Positions 1 to 10,294 of a stretch of DNA of 64,000 bases are shown in pieces. Source of the stretch: Engraulis encrasicolus (lineage: Eukaryota > Chordata > Actinopteri > Clupeiformes > Engraulidae); assembly GCF_034702125.1 (NCBI RefSeq), contig NC_085857.1, positions 56,020,077-56,084,076 of the forward strand, given 5' to 3'. The notes beneath the pieces are model-generated. The model saw nothing but the letters and a program-made list of their open reading frames with translations. It did no database searches and was not told the DNA's origin. Numbering within the stretch: the first letter of the stretch is position 1; the number at the start of each line of letters is the position of its first letter. A program made the translations under genes and the position numbers.

Positions 1-2040
1 CAACCACTGCCACACCAACACATTATGTCACTGTGGTTTCTGGTAATGCATGAAATGATCAAATGTGTGAAATGATCAAAATAAAAAATCAAAACGTGAT
101 TTTAGAAACTACCACATACTTTCACGATAAATTACCACCCACGGAAGTAGTAACTGTAAGGAAATACAGCTCTTCTCAAAATGTTGTATTTTTAATAATG
201 GAATTTGGAAACATGTAGGCCTAATCAGTTACTCCACGTTACTGGCCTCCTGAGTACAGACTATTCATACAGTATGTTGCTTGGAGGGTGGGGTGTTGCC
301 TCACCCCTACTACTTTCAGTGCAGATCAGTCTGTTGATTAAAACTTGACTTATTCTGTTAGATTTCCAAACCAATCAGTGATTGTATTATAGGCGTGCAC
401 AGACAGGGACGTGGTGGTGCTAAAGCATCTGCCCCTTTGCCCTACTGGCCAAAAAAGGCCCTTTTTGAGTTATTTTGTTGATCTTTTTTTCACAGCGCAC
501 TGTGGTCCATGTTGACGTGATCATGCAGCCCCTTAATGCACGCCTTACCTCCAGTGGCACGCTGTAATAGACATTGAAAGTTAACTACTATTGTACTCTA
601 CTATCATGACAGTGCACGAGGCCTTTAGTAATGGTAATAAATTTATGACCTGGTCATTGCCATTCTGGTAAGAGCTTATTTATAATGCCGTGTCTTATGG
701 GGCTAAGGTACAACTGATACAACTGTGTCTATATCCTTGTAAGGCAGCCGGAAAGTTCCATATGCCCTCCTCCCCCCACCTCGAGCACTTGAACCCCAAA
801 GTGTCTGTGCACCCCACTGGATTGGACAGCACGGTAAAAAGTAACAACATTATCCTCTGTTTAACACCAAACACTCTCAGTCTATCTAAAAAGTATAGTC
901 TCTGCTTAATCCAATTGGGCCTTTGTTTACATGTCAAATTTGGGTGTGCATGTAAATTATTGCATATTTAAGTACATTACAACTCGTTTGCATATTGACA
1001 CACACACACCATTGAAGACAACTTTTTATATAAAAAACCCCTGTACTTCAATGTAGCCTAAGTGATAAGCTGGAAAGTGTGGTGAGGCATGTAAGTTTTA
1101 TTTTTAACCCAATCTACTGTAGAAGTATTTCCTCGCTTGAGAAAAAAACCTTCATTTTTGAATGAAAAATCCATGAAAATGGGGCCCTGAACTAAATTAT
1201 TTGTGGTAAATCTGTGTAGATGGCCCTTTGAACTATCTAAGGATGTTGAATGACAACTTTTCCTATACAAATATTTACCTCACACCTACTTTTATTTTCA
1301 ATTTATCAAGATATTAGCAAATTAGCAGACCCCAAATTATTGCATTAATGATTTTTGAAAATTGTCAAACATCGCTTTTCTGACTCTTTAGGGTCCAAGT
1401 ATTCCAAAAATATAAAGTTTTACAAATCCCCACAAAAATTGAACGAACGCATATATCTTAACATAGTGTACCTGACTAACAGTCACGGAAAGGATTGAAT
1501 GTACATTTTCCCTCCAAGACCAAACAATAGACTAGAGGCATTTCCAGAAAAAGGCCATTTCTCTATCCCTTCTATTGCCTTTGATTAGAGAGAGTCAATA
1601 TTTACCTGTGAGCAATTTACCAATTCAGATCACATTTATAGATAAAAATCCAATGGAAATTATACAGTGCTTATCACATTATGACAGCTTGGTAAGTAAT
1701 TTTGCATGTCAAGACTTAAACTATGACATAGGGCCTAAATGTTTTGGGGGGTGAGATAGTTTTGTGTATTCAGTGACAATGCTTTTTGAGTGATATGACA
1801 AAAGCAATTGATAATGTACGAAAAAGCTGAGAATTGTACACAACCATCTGCATGGTGATGAAAGCATTTGCTAAATGCTGAAAACTATGAGAAACATATT
1901 TTACCATGTGCACAGATAACAGCAGGAAATCACAATTGAACAAGACGTTCTGACAATGATTATTTTGTTGTGAGAAATGTACAAAACCAATTGAGAAATA
2001 CTGTAAAGAGATTTTTTAAATCCACTTATTTTCTGTGAAT
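1..2040. other. Non-coding flank with no recognisable gene
   Basis: AT-rich sequence with only short chance reading frames on both strands (the longest is under 95 codons and has no domain-like composition). I see no splice-framed exon, tRNA-like box or simple repeat longer than about 20 bp. It may be intergenic DNA or degraded repeat beyond the 3' end of the minus-strand zinc-finger gene. Confidence 0.5.
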
Positions 2041-2043
2041 CTG

Positions 2044-3141
2044 CGAGAAAAAAATATTGTTTTGGGGGACATATGTACTCATTTCTAATTTGATAAATCC
2101 AACAGAAGTCTCAAAAGAGTTGGGACGGGGACAATAAATGGCAGCAAATATCGAGGAAGACTAAAAACAAAACAAAAGACAACACTTAACAGTTAAATAC
2201 ATTAACCGATGAGATGATTTTATATAAAAACAGTGTTAATTCCTATCTTGGACATGATTTCACCAGCTTAAATGGTGGGTGTATTCCTTGTCATGTTTTG
2301 CAATGTTTTACTAAATGTCTACTTAATGGTAGTGGGACTGACATGGTTTGGGGATGCATGAATGCTGTCAACATTGGTAATCTGAAATACACCTAAAAGA
2401 AACATGCATGTCAACATGCACTGTGACTACTGAAGCAGATCCTGATATTCTCCATAGGATTGCATTCAAATCTCACACCAATCTATTTAAGCCAGATGCA
2501 GACTCAAAATGTAAAAGTTCAATGCAAAGAAAGGTTGAAACGCACACTGATGACTGATGACTTCGTTTCAATTCGAGACGATTCGAGCCAACACAGCCCC
2601 TTCTCTACCGGATTTTAATCTGGGGTGTACTCACTTTTGTGAGTACATGTTCAAACATTCATGGCTGTATTTAGTTTTTTTCTGAGTGAACAAGAAATTT
2701 AAGCGATTAAATATGTTGCTAAAAGGTCACTAATCATTGTGTCAAAGTGAAATTTCTGTAATGCTTTCCTATGAAAAGATATACTCAAAAATCTGCAAAA
2801 CTGTGAGGGGTGTATTCACTTTTGTGATATACTGTATATTGTCCGTCAGTACAATTCATTTTGAAATGTTCTTCTTTGTTGTTTGATCTTATTTGGATGT
2901 TTACTAAATTTCACTGATCCCCGTCCCAACTTATTTGAGACGTGTTGGATTTATCAAATTAGAAATGAGTACATATGTCCCCCAAAACAATATTTTTTCT
3001 CGGTTTTAACACTTAATATGTTGTCTTTTCACTATTCTCCATCTAATGAATAGATTGAATGTTTTGAAAATGATAGCATTTTGATTTTATTCACTGTTTA
3101 CCAAACGTCCCAACTTCATCGGAGTTGGGTTTGTAGATACA
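2044..3141. mobile_element. DNA-transposon relic with subterminal inverted repeats
   Basis: An arm of about 87 bp at 2044-2130 (containing GGGGGACATATGTACTCATT) recurs in inverted orientation at 2918-3002, with only small differences. Just outside the right arm, 3100-3141 carries the GTCCCAACTTCATCGGAGTT end that I associate with a widespread teleost DNA-transposon family. The interior near 2619-2830 holds GTGTACTCACTTTTGTGA-type ends that look like a second, Tc1-like fragment. No transposase frame survives. Family assignment is from memory and uncertain; the inverted repeat is directly visible. Confidence 0.6.
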
Positions 3142-3274
3142 CATTATACAAATGTGTTGTCGATTCATTTCAACATTTGTTCACATTGCACTGAATCTGT
3201 GGAGCTCTTGCAACAACAACAAAAATCACACACACACATAGCACGTTCTCTTATAACACAACACTGTTCTGATG

Positions 3275-3480
3275 CTGCTGAGTGAGGTGTGTGTGTGTGC
3301 GTGCATGCATCTACGTCTACATGTGTGTGTTCCTATGCTGCGTGAGGTGTGTGTGTGTCTATGTGTGTGTGTTCCTGTGCTGCGTGAGGTGTGTGTGTGT
3401 CTACATGTGTGTGTTCCTGTGCTGAGTGAGGTGTGTGTTTGTGTCTACATGTGTGTGTTCCTGTGCTGCGTGAGGTGTGT
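3275..3480. repeat. About 42-bp minisatellite overlapping the zinc-finger gene's stop codon
   Basis: Roughly four units of about 42-44 bp built on GCTGCGTGAGGTGTGTGTGT followed by a TCTACATGTGTGTGTTCCTGT-like tail. Units begin near 3338, 3380 and 3422, with a longer variant at 3275. The unit nearest the gene encodes the last residues of zinc finger 6 and the stop codon on the minus strand, so the array grew from, or into, the coding end. Confidence 0.75.
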
Positions 3481-4229
3481 GCGCCTCCTGAACCCCTTCC
3501 CGCACCTCTCACACACATGCGGCCTCTCGTCCGTGTGTATGAGCGTGTGTTTCCTCAGATCCGACGCCTGGCTGAACGACGCTCCGCACGACACACACAC
3601 ATGCGGCCGGAACCCTGTGTGAGTGCTCTGGTGCACGCCGCATTCCGCTCGGGTTCTAAAGCGCTTGGGGCAGGCGGAGCAGGCGAAGGGCTTCTGGCCC
3701 GAATGGATCAACTGGTGCCTTTTCAGGTTGGCGGCCCTGCTGAAGTCTTTGCCACAGTCTGGACACTTCAACGACTGATGCTGTGTGTGCGTCGGAGAGT
3801 GTGTTATTTGAGAGTGTGTGTTTTGAGTGTGCGTTTGCGGCTGTGAGGATGTGCTGCTTTGAGACTGTGTTTGAATGTGTGTGTGCTGAGAGTGTGTGCT
3901 CTTCTGGTGTACGTTTTGATGGATGCTGTCTGGTTGTGTGTCTGTAGAGTTTGGGTTTTGAGGGTGTGTGTCTGTTGAATGTGTATCTAAAGAGTGTGTG
4001 TGGGTCTGAGAGTGTGTGTGAGAGTGTGTGTCTGTCGTAGAGTGTGTGTTTTTGTGTGTGTTTTGGTGTAGGCGCAGGTCAGTGCTGTCCCTGAACCTCC
4101 TGTCACAGGTGGAGCAGGCGTGGGCTTTCCACTGGCCACCAGAGTGGATCCTCATGTGCCTGCTGAGGTTGGTCTTCAGGGTGAAGCCGTGACCACACAG
4201 GGGACACAGGTGAGGCCTGTCCACACCAC
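3445..4229 (-). CDS. Zinc-finger gene, terminal exon with six C2H2 fingers
   Basis: 785 nt from the TGTGCAG acceptor to TAG. Each finger keeps both cysteines and both histidines in C-x2-C-x12-H-x3-H spacing. The long linker (about 3738-4025 on the plus strand) is encoded by CACA/CTCA-rich DNA, and the final histidines and the stop fall in the flanking minisatellite. Confidence 0.85.
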
Positions 4230-6712
4230 CTGCACAGAGAAGACCAGAGTCGAGTACTATTACTAATCCTACTCCTAATATTACTAATACAAATCGACGC
4301 ATAAAACCTAATACACATTATTGCACATTAAACACACAGGGGACACAGGTGAGGCTTATCCATAGCAACCCTCTGATCTTAAGACCCCCTCCCTAACCAT
4401 TGGCAGGGTAACTTCCTACGCCTTTTACATGAGCAAATTCAAGCACTTTTCAAGCATCTCCAAGCACCAAATTTTCAGATTTCCAATTTCCAGCACCTGA
4501 AAAAGTACAAGTGTGACAAGAAGAGCCGCTCAGAGCTTTTTCTAAAAAAAAATCCACCGCCATGGAAGGGGGCAATGGCCCCCTGGTTGGGAAACACTGT
4601 GGGACACTTGGTAGACTGAGTGGGATGGGGTGTGTGCAGAGACAGTCTGTATAAGGAGACGGAAAACTTCAGAAAGTGCACAAAGGAATAAACGGGGACA
4701 ATTCGCTATGCAGACGCGTGCTTGCACATATCCCACCTGTTCGGCAACAAGAGCCAATTGCTTGCTGAGCTGCGCTGTCATTTATCCAATCATCTCGCTG
4801 CCTCGACGCGTAAGCTTTTGTGATTGCTCAAACCCAATCGATATGCCCTCAGAATCTGCCTCTGCTGGTGAGTTGCTGATGACATGTGCGGTTCACATCA
4901 GGTAGCTACTCGTGAGGTTGCAACGGAGTCCGCGGCCACTTCCCAAAGACCGCGGCACAGAACGTGTCTCATGAAATTCTGTGCATGTGCAGTTCAACAC
5001 ATCAGTAAGAAAATGATGATTTGCAGTGCTGCTTTCATATACGGCCAATCGGAGATAGCCGTCATAAACTAGTTTTCATTGCGATTCCAACCATATGGGC
5101 TGTGGGTTGCTCCGTTGTTCCATTTCTGTGTAATCTTTTTGGGAAAGATGCCCATGGTCTTACTACCGTAATCTGAAATTGCAACCCTGAGGCGGAGCCA
5201 AGCTGATGGCCGCCGAGTAAATTTGGGGTGTGGGTTGTGGGGGTCGAGCACTCAAAGCGCTTAACCTTGTATGCCTCAAATTCACCCATTCGGACACACA
5301 TTGGTGTGGTAGTAGCTGCCACGCAGGGTACCACCAGAGATTCTTTAAGTATATAGAGATATGCCAATGTAATAGGTTGCTATGGGCACCTAACATGACC
5401 AGGTTCCGGTCTGCCTAAATGGGCGTGTCATAATACATTAGCATTGAATAGAACAGTCCTTAGGTCTGTTGCAATTATGGAACCCAGAAACAATGGGCCA
5501 ATGGAACCTCTCTCTCTCTACTCTCTCAGGTACCACCCTGCCTCCAGGAGCAATTTGGACACATTGATGGAGTCAGGCGGAGGGGGGCTCGAACCTGCAA
5601 CCTTCTGGCTGCTGAACAGTTCCTCTACCCGCACCTGAGCCACCACCGCCCCATATGATGTACAGTATGTTAGTGTTTAGCACAATCAAAGATTTTCTTA
5701 GTTCTAATTATAGACGGTCTCTGGTGCAATCCTCTGCACTTAATCACGAGCTTGCCAACACCCTTTTGATGATTTAAAAAAAAAAACATTATACAAAAAC
5801 CCGCCAATTGAAAAGGGGCGTGTGGGCTTTTTGTAGCCATTGTGTGAAAGTATAATTTTTTCTGCTGAAGCAAATTGATTCACGATGGTTCTATAGAATC
5901 TTACCATCTCTGGTGCTGGTCTCCTGGTGGGCGATGAACCCACTGCGTGTTCCTCCTGCATCTGCTGCACTGGACTTGCGATTAACAGTCCCTGAATTAG
6001 ATTTCTCTCCAGTGTGATGTTTCTCTGCAGCTACTCTCTTTGGAGTTTGTTTGGCTTTTCTTCTTTTCTCCTCATGGCCAGTCCCTCTATAAAGCCCTTC
6101 TGCAGTGTTGGTTTCCTGATGACCAGTCACTGTGTTGGATGTCTCTCCAGTGTCTGGTGTCTCTGCCATGTTGGCCTTGGCTCTGTGACGAGGGGTCCGA
6201 CAGGGGTCGGATGGGAAGTGATGCAATTCTATTCCTTCTTTCTCTTCCTTCTTCACAGCTGTGTGCATTAGTGGTGGTAAACACTGTTCAACTTTACAGC
6301 TTTGGAAACACAATGTGTCTGAGGTGTCGCTTTTAAAGCCCTGTGGAAATATAGAGCTATCTTCCCTCTTCATTCTCTTTGGTGAACACGGTTCGTCTGT
6401 ATAGTTTTGAAAAGAAAATGTTCCATAGTCTGGTTGCATTTCTGAGCTCTCTTCCCTTTTAATCCAGTTTAGTGAACACTGTTCAACTTTACAGCTTTGG
6501 AAACAGAACACGTCTGAGTTGTCCGTTTTACAATCTTGTGGAAATAGAGAGTTGTCTTCCATTTTAATACTCTTCGGTGAAAACTGTTCAGCACCCAGCT
6601 CCATTTCACAACCGTGCTGCAGTGAAGAGCTCCCTCTTCCTGTCTCTGTGGAACAGGGGAACTCCAACAGGAAATGATGTAATTCTATTTCTTCTTCGTC
6701 CTTTACAGTCAT
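3445..6712 (-). CDS. C2H2 zinc-finger protein with SUMO-motif-rich N-terminus (two coding exons, 530 aa)
   Basis: Likely a nuclear DNA-binding transcriptional regulator. Joining 6712-5905 to 4229-3445 gives 530 codons. The donor follows GATG at 5905 and the acceptor is TGTGCAG before 4229; both are phase 1, so the frame is kept. Residues 1-269 have no KRAB or SCAN-like sequence but repeat acidic modules with psi-K-x-E sites (VKDE, IKME, IKRE, MKRE, VKKE). Residues 278-529 hold six C2H2 fingers (278-298, 308-328, 425-445, 453-473, 481-501, 509-529). Fingers 3-6 are joined by 7-residue spacers, and fingers 2 and 3 by a 96-residue Thr/His/Ser/Gln linker. The ATG lies directly after a CAG acceptor, so an upstream 5'UTR exon is likely. 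Orthology is not assignable; fish genomes hold many such lineage-specific genes. Confidence 0.8.
4230..5904 (-). other. Zinc-finger gene intron
   Basis: 1.67-kb intron. At 4331-4365 it contains a near copy of about 30 bp of the finger-1 coding start (CACACAGGGGACACAGGTGA, seen again at 4193-4212). At 5510-5650 it contains a reverse-oriented tRNA-derived SINE fragment. The rest is unassigned. Confidence 0.6.
5512..5650 (-). mobile_element. tRNA-derived SINE fragment
   Basis: On the minus strand this holds a GTTCGAGCC-like B-box segment preceded by a GGTGGCTCAGGTGCGGGT-like A-box region, the layout of a tRNA-derived SINE head. The body is short and no tail is visible. Confidence 0.5.
5905..6712 (-). 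CDS. Zinc-finger gene, N-terminal coding exon
   Basis: 808 nt, starting at ATG 6712 immediately after ACTGCAG and ending at a GATG|GTAAGA donor (phase 1). It contains an internal duplication. A 35-residue unit beginning PKSIKMEDNS returns as PKRMKREDSS, each ending CFQSCKVEQC, and an EIELHHF block opens and closes the module. The last 60 residues carry two HTGEKS/TGETSN-like strings that resemble finger linkers without zinc ligands. Confidence 0.8.
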
Positions 6713-6779
6713 CTGCAGTGGTGGTGGTGGAGATGGGGGGCGGGTCCAGGCATTGCTCTTCTGTATTCTGTCTGTAGAA

Positions 6780-7880
6780 AAAACGAATCCGAAAAGAATC
6801 AGTCAGTTAGCATTTTTTTCTGAACTACGTATTTTTTGGTCTTTTTATGACTATTTGTGATAGCACAGGAAGGAGCGGGGAGAGAAGGGCAAGGACTGCC
6901 AAATGACCCGGGCCGGAATCGAACCCAGGTCGCCGGCGTAGCAGCCCAGTGCCCTGTCGTTAGAGCCACTGTAGGGTCAGCCTGTTGCATTTTATACAAA
7001 GAGGCAAATGTGGAAATGGGGTACTTTTTAAATAGACTTGAAGGACACTGTTTGGGTGTATGCTGTCCCATGAATTGTGGTAGTGGAAGGGTGGGATTCA
7101 AACCTGCAACCCTCTGACCATTTCCTTAACCATTAGACCACAGCCGGCGACATTTACAATCGCTTAGTGATGGGGATAGGTATTCAGGTGGAATATGTGA
7201 AAATGAAAGCCCATTTGGGAAACTCAAACTCCCATTGTCATTGTAACACAGCTCTCCACAGCACACAAGTGTTCACTGCACACTAAAGCATGACACGGGA
7301 GTGGATTTTCACTCCCGTCCCATCCCGGTCCCAGAAAAAAAAATCCCATGCCCGTCCCATCCCGGACTGGAGTTAAAGAAACAAAGCCCATCCCATCCAG
7401 TCCAGTAAAGAATGTTTCCCAATCCTGCCCACTCCCACTCAAAATCAATCCCACTCCCGTTTCGTCAAATAAACAAGGTTTTTTAAAATGGAAAAATCAA
7501 TCATCTATTTTTGGCATTCCCGATTCATTTTTATTCCCACTCTTGCCCACTCCCATTCATCTTTATTCCTACTCTTGCCCGCTCCTGTTCGTCTTTAAAA
7601 TTTTGACTCCCACGGGAATTCTTGAAAAATGTCACCCTCTACAGCACACAACAAAATTGTATGCCTCAGCAGTGCAAGGGAGCAGGCCTCAATGGTGCCC
7701 CGAGGGAGCAGTGCGGTGGGACGGTACCATGCTCAGGGTACCTCAGTCATGGAGGGTGATGGAGGAGAGCACTGGTTAATTACTCCCCCCACCAATCTGG
7801 CGGGTCAGGAGTCGAACCGGTAACCTTTGGGCTACAAGTCTGACTCCCCTATCCGGCGCTTACCCATGACTGGCCCAGGT
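6780..7880. mobile_element. Cluster of degenerate tRNA-derived SINE heads and a CCCACTCCC-rich repeat
   Basis: Three segments resemble tRNA B boxes: 6910-6970 (GGAATCGAACCCAGGTCGCC), 7090-7145 (GATTCAAACCTGCAACC) and 7805-7860 (GAGTCGAACCGGTAACC). Between them, 7290-7610 repeats CCCATCCCGG and CCCACTCCCA variants, an imperfect tandem of unknown family. No gene-like frame is supported here. Confidence 0.45.
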
Positions 7881-8864
7881 CAGGCTATCATATCAGAATT
7901 AACTTTTTTTTCTTTTCTTTTTTTTTAAAGAAAAACCCTCGCACAAATCCTCAACCCTTCATCTTAAAGCAGGCACACTAGTTGTTTGTCCCACATTATT
8001 CACTTTCTCGTACAGAAAGCCAAGTCAGATCACTAAATTTTGTGAGTCCTACAGAATAGGAGTAGGCAACACTTAACTGCACTAAAAAATGGTTGCAGGG
8101 ACACTGGACAATAAAGAAGATAAACATTATAACAGCAGGCTACACAGAGTTGTAAAGTTAATGTAGAAATAAATCCTTGTTGTAAGTACAGTAAACACTA
8201 GTAGTATGACATTACATATTTGTTGCAACACTTATTCCACTGAAAGACCTACCTAATTTTTAACCAACAGCTCAGAAACAGCTGATCGCAAGGTAGGTAC
8301 GTGTCCCTACACTGACTGTAGACCAGCTGCAGTGTGAGTGTTGGTAGGAAACTGGCTGCAGCGCGTTCTTTTGAAACATCTAATACTTTTGGCAGTAAGT
8401 AAATTAACAGGTTTAAAGTAGGTCAACTTACTTTGCTCACCTAATACGAACACACACAGAAGAGGTCTGGGGCACACACTCCAAACTGTCCCAAACAGTA
8501 CACTCTGGTACAGATCATTTTCTCATGTTCAGCAAAACATTACAGAAGTCGCATTACTGATGACATCGCATGGCGACAACAACGCCAAAATAAAAGCCCT
8601 CCTTTTGGTAGCCTGTGTGCCCCACTGCCTGGCTGATTGCATTGTGAGGCGTGTGCGTGTATGGGTGTGTCCCATAAATGCTTTTCACAACACATATCCT
8701 TCCCTGCATATTTTTCCCCATTTCTATTGGATTTAGGACTAAAATATGTTTTCACACATTTATCCATACATTCTAAGATTTCTTATCGAAATGATTAACG
8801 GTTCACAGCTAGACAAGAGACCGAACTGGGAACATGGAATATTCTCTCTCGCAAACAAGTGGGT
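7881..8864. other. Intergenic stretch between SINE debris and the H2B gene
   Basis: About 1 kb without a supported gene or repeat. It lies beyond the processed 3' end of the minus-strand histone gene and upstream of the zinc-finger gene's likely 5'UTR exon. Only short unsupported frames are seen. Confidence 0.5.
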
Positions 8865-8880
8865 GGCTCTTAAAAGAGCC
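8865..8880 (-). terminator. Histone mRNA 3' stem-loop
   Basis: Read on the minus strand this is GGCTCTTTTAAGAGCC, the canonical 6-bp stem and 4-nt loop of replication-dependent histone mRNAs, 30 nt after the H2B stop codon. The next minus-strand bases include GCGAGAGAGAAT, a purine-rich stretch that fits the U7 snRNA-binding downstream element. SLBP and U7 would direct cleavage without polyadenylation. Confidence 0.95.
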
Positions 8881-8909
8881 GTTGGGTTTGAGCGGGCTGC
8901 GCTGACAGC

Positions 8910-9284
8910 CTACTTGGCGCTGGTGTACTTAGTCACGGCCTTGGTGCCCTCGGACACGGCGTGCTTGGCCAGCTCACCGGGCAGAAGCAGACGCACTGCG
9001 GTCTGGATCTCCCGGGAGGAGACGGTGCGGCGCTTGTTGTAGTGGGCCAGGCGGGAAGACTCGGCCGCGATACGCTCAAAGATGTCGTTCACGAAGGAGT
9101 TCATGATGCCCATCGCCTTGGAGGAGATGCCGGTGTCGGGGTGAACCTGCTTCAGGACCTTGTGGACGTAGATGGCGAAACTCTCCCTCCTAGTCCTCCT
9201 GCGCTTCTTCCCGGCCTTACCCGCCGGCTTGGCAACGGACTTCTTGGCTCCCTTCTTGGGTGCAGACTTCGCTGGCTCAGGCAT
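8910..9284 (-). CDS. Histone H2B (124 aa), intronless, divergent variant
   Basis: Core nucleosome histone that pairs with H2A. The 124-codon intronless frame starts [12 protein letters not shown] and ends TKYTSAK, the length of fish H2B. The [20 protein letters not shown] and [20 protein letters not shown] blocks are intact. It differs from the common vertebrate sequence as I remember it in several places: [15 protein letters not shown] where KRSRKESYAIYVYKV is usual, AESSRL for GESSRL, and [10 protein letters not shown] for NKRSTITSRE. The downstream stem-loop indicates cell-cycle-coupled expression. No other histone gene is in the window, which is unusual for a replication-dependent histone. 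It could be a germline-biased variant, but sequence alone does not show that. Confidence 0.95.
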   Translation of the reverse strand: MPEPAKSAPKKGAKKSVAKPAGKAGKKRRRTRRESFAIYVHKVLKQVHPDTGISSKAMGIMNSFVNDIFERIAAESSRLAHYNKRRTVSSREIQTAVRLLLPGELAKHAVSEGTKAVTKYTSAK

Positions 9285-9449
9285 GATGATAACTTTCTAA
9301 CTTTAGTGCAACACGGATGAAAAAGTAGAACGCTGAATGACTGACCCACTGCAAGTTCATCAGTTCATAAGGACGTGTAGCGGACCTGTTTGAGAACTCC
9401 ACCAACGGCTTTTTGGTTCAAGTGAATGGCGCGGACCTGATTGACACCA

Positions 9450-9465
9450 TGGATATATTTTTAGG
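9450..9465 (-). promoter_or_regulatory. Possible TATA-like box upstream of H2B
   Basis: The minus strand reads CCTAAAAATATATCC about 170 nt before the H2B ATG. The distance is long for a histone 5'UTR and no clear CCAAT pair sits next to it, so this is only a candidate. Confidence 0.25.
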
Positions 9466-9997
9466 CGGTCAATCTAAAAGCAGCTGCTAGTTTCTTGCGG
9501 ATTTGTAAAAATTTTCTACATATAGAAATTGTTAAACGAATATCATTTTACTTAGCTTATTTAGAATCTGTGTAGGTTAGCAACGGGTGCAATTGCTCAC
9601 GTGTGTGAATAACTGATTTAAAATGTCTTTCAGTCTTAAAACCATAATGTGAAATATATTTTCTCACTTTGTTTGATCATTCATAATTCACTCATAAATC
9701 GTGAAGTTGTCCTATGGCTAAGTAAATAAAGAATCTTGTATTAGATGGTTAATTAATTACCTCAAGGTTAATTTAACCTACTACTAAGCCAGGATTTTGG
9801 CATAGGCCTACTCTTCTGAAGTTTGAAGAAGCAAATCGATAACATTAAGTGAGCCACAGAAACCCCCAGCTTCACATAACTAATCTTTAATTTAAAGAGA
9901 GAGAGAAAAAAACACAATTCCACAACTAACTGGACTGGACTTTTTTTTTTAAATCACCACTAGAAAGACACAGGGAAACAAGAAAAAAAGGAAAACA

Positions 9998-10003
9998 TTT
10001 ATT
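9998..10003 (-). terminator. NDUFA13 polyadenylation signal
   Basis: AATAAA on the minus strand, 172 nt after the NDUFA13 stop codon. It is the first good signal in that direction. Confidence 0.6.
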
Positions 10004-10174
10004 GTTTTAATAGTTTAAACATTTACATCAGTATATAGACATTATAGCCTGTGTCCCCTCTTGGCTGGCGGCTGGTTGGAGCTTCACAGACGGCCGACGG
10101 TCGAGGGTTCAGGCAGCGGAACGATGGTGGTCCAGGTCACGAGTGTGTGTGAGCGCACGTGTGTGTGTGTGTGT

Positions 10175-10294
10175 TTACATGTACTTGAGGAAGCCGAACG
10201 CGCTGCGGATGAGCTCCTCGCGAGGACGAAGGTTGAAAAGCTCCTCATTGGTGGGACTCACCCAGCGCTCTGTGTGGAACACGCTCTCACCCAC
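10175..10294 (-). CDS. ndufa13: ndufa13 exon 5 (C-terminal coding part)
   Basis: 120 nt including TAA; acceptor TTTTCCAG. Encodes [20 protein letters not shown] and the C-terminal FGFLKYM. The 3'UTR begins with a (GT) tract. Confidence 0.95.
   Translation of the reverse strand: MGESVFHTERWVSPTNEELFNLRPREELIRSAFGFLKYM

Noticed and set aside
3240..3640. Tandem 42-bp units considered as a CRISPR-like or regulatory array
   Set aside because: Units are directly adjacent with no spacers and sit in a vertebrate gene end; an ordinary minisatellite.
6895..6975. Functional tRNA gene
   Set aside because: Only the B-box half is preserved and no cloverleaf can be drawn; SINE remnant is the better reading. 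The same applies to 7085-7147, 7805-7865 and the SINE heads at 41350, 48090 and 62875.
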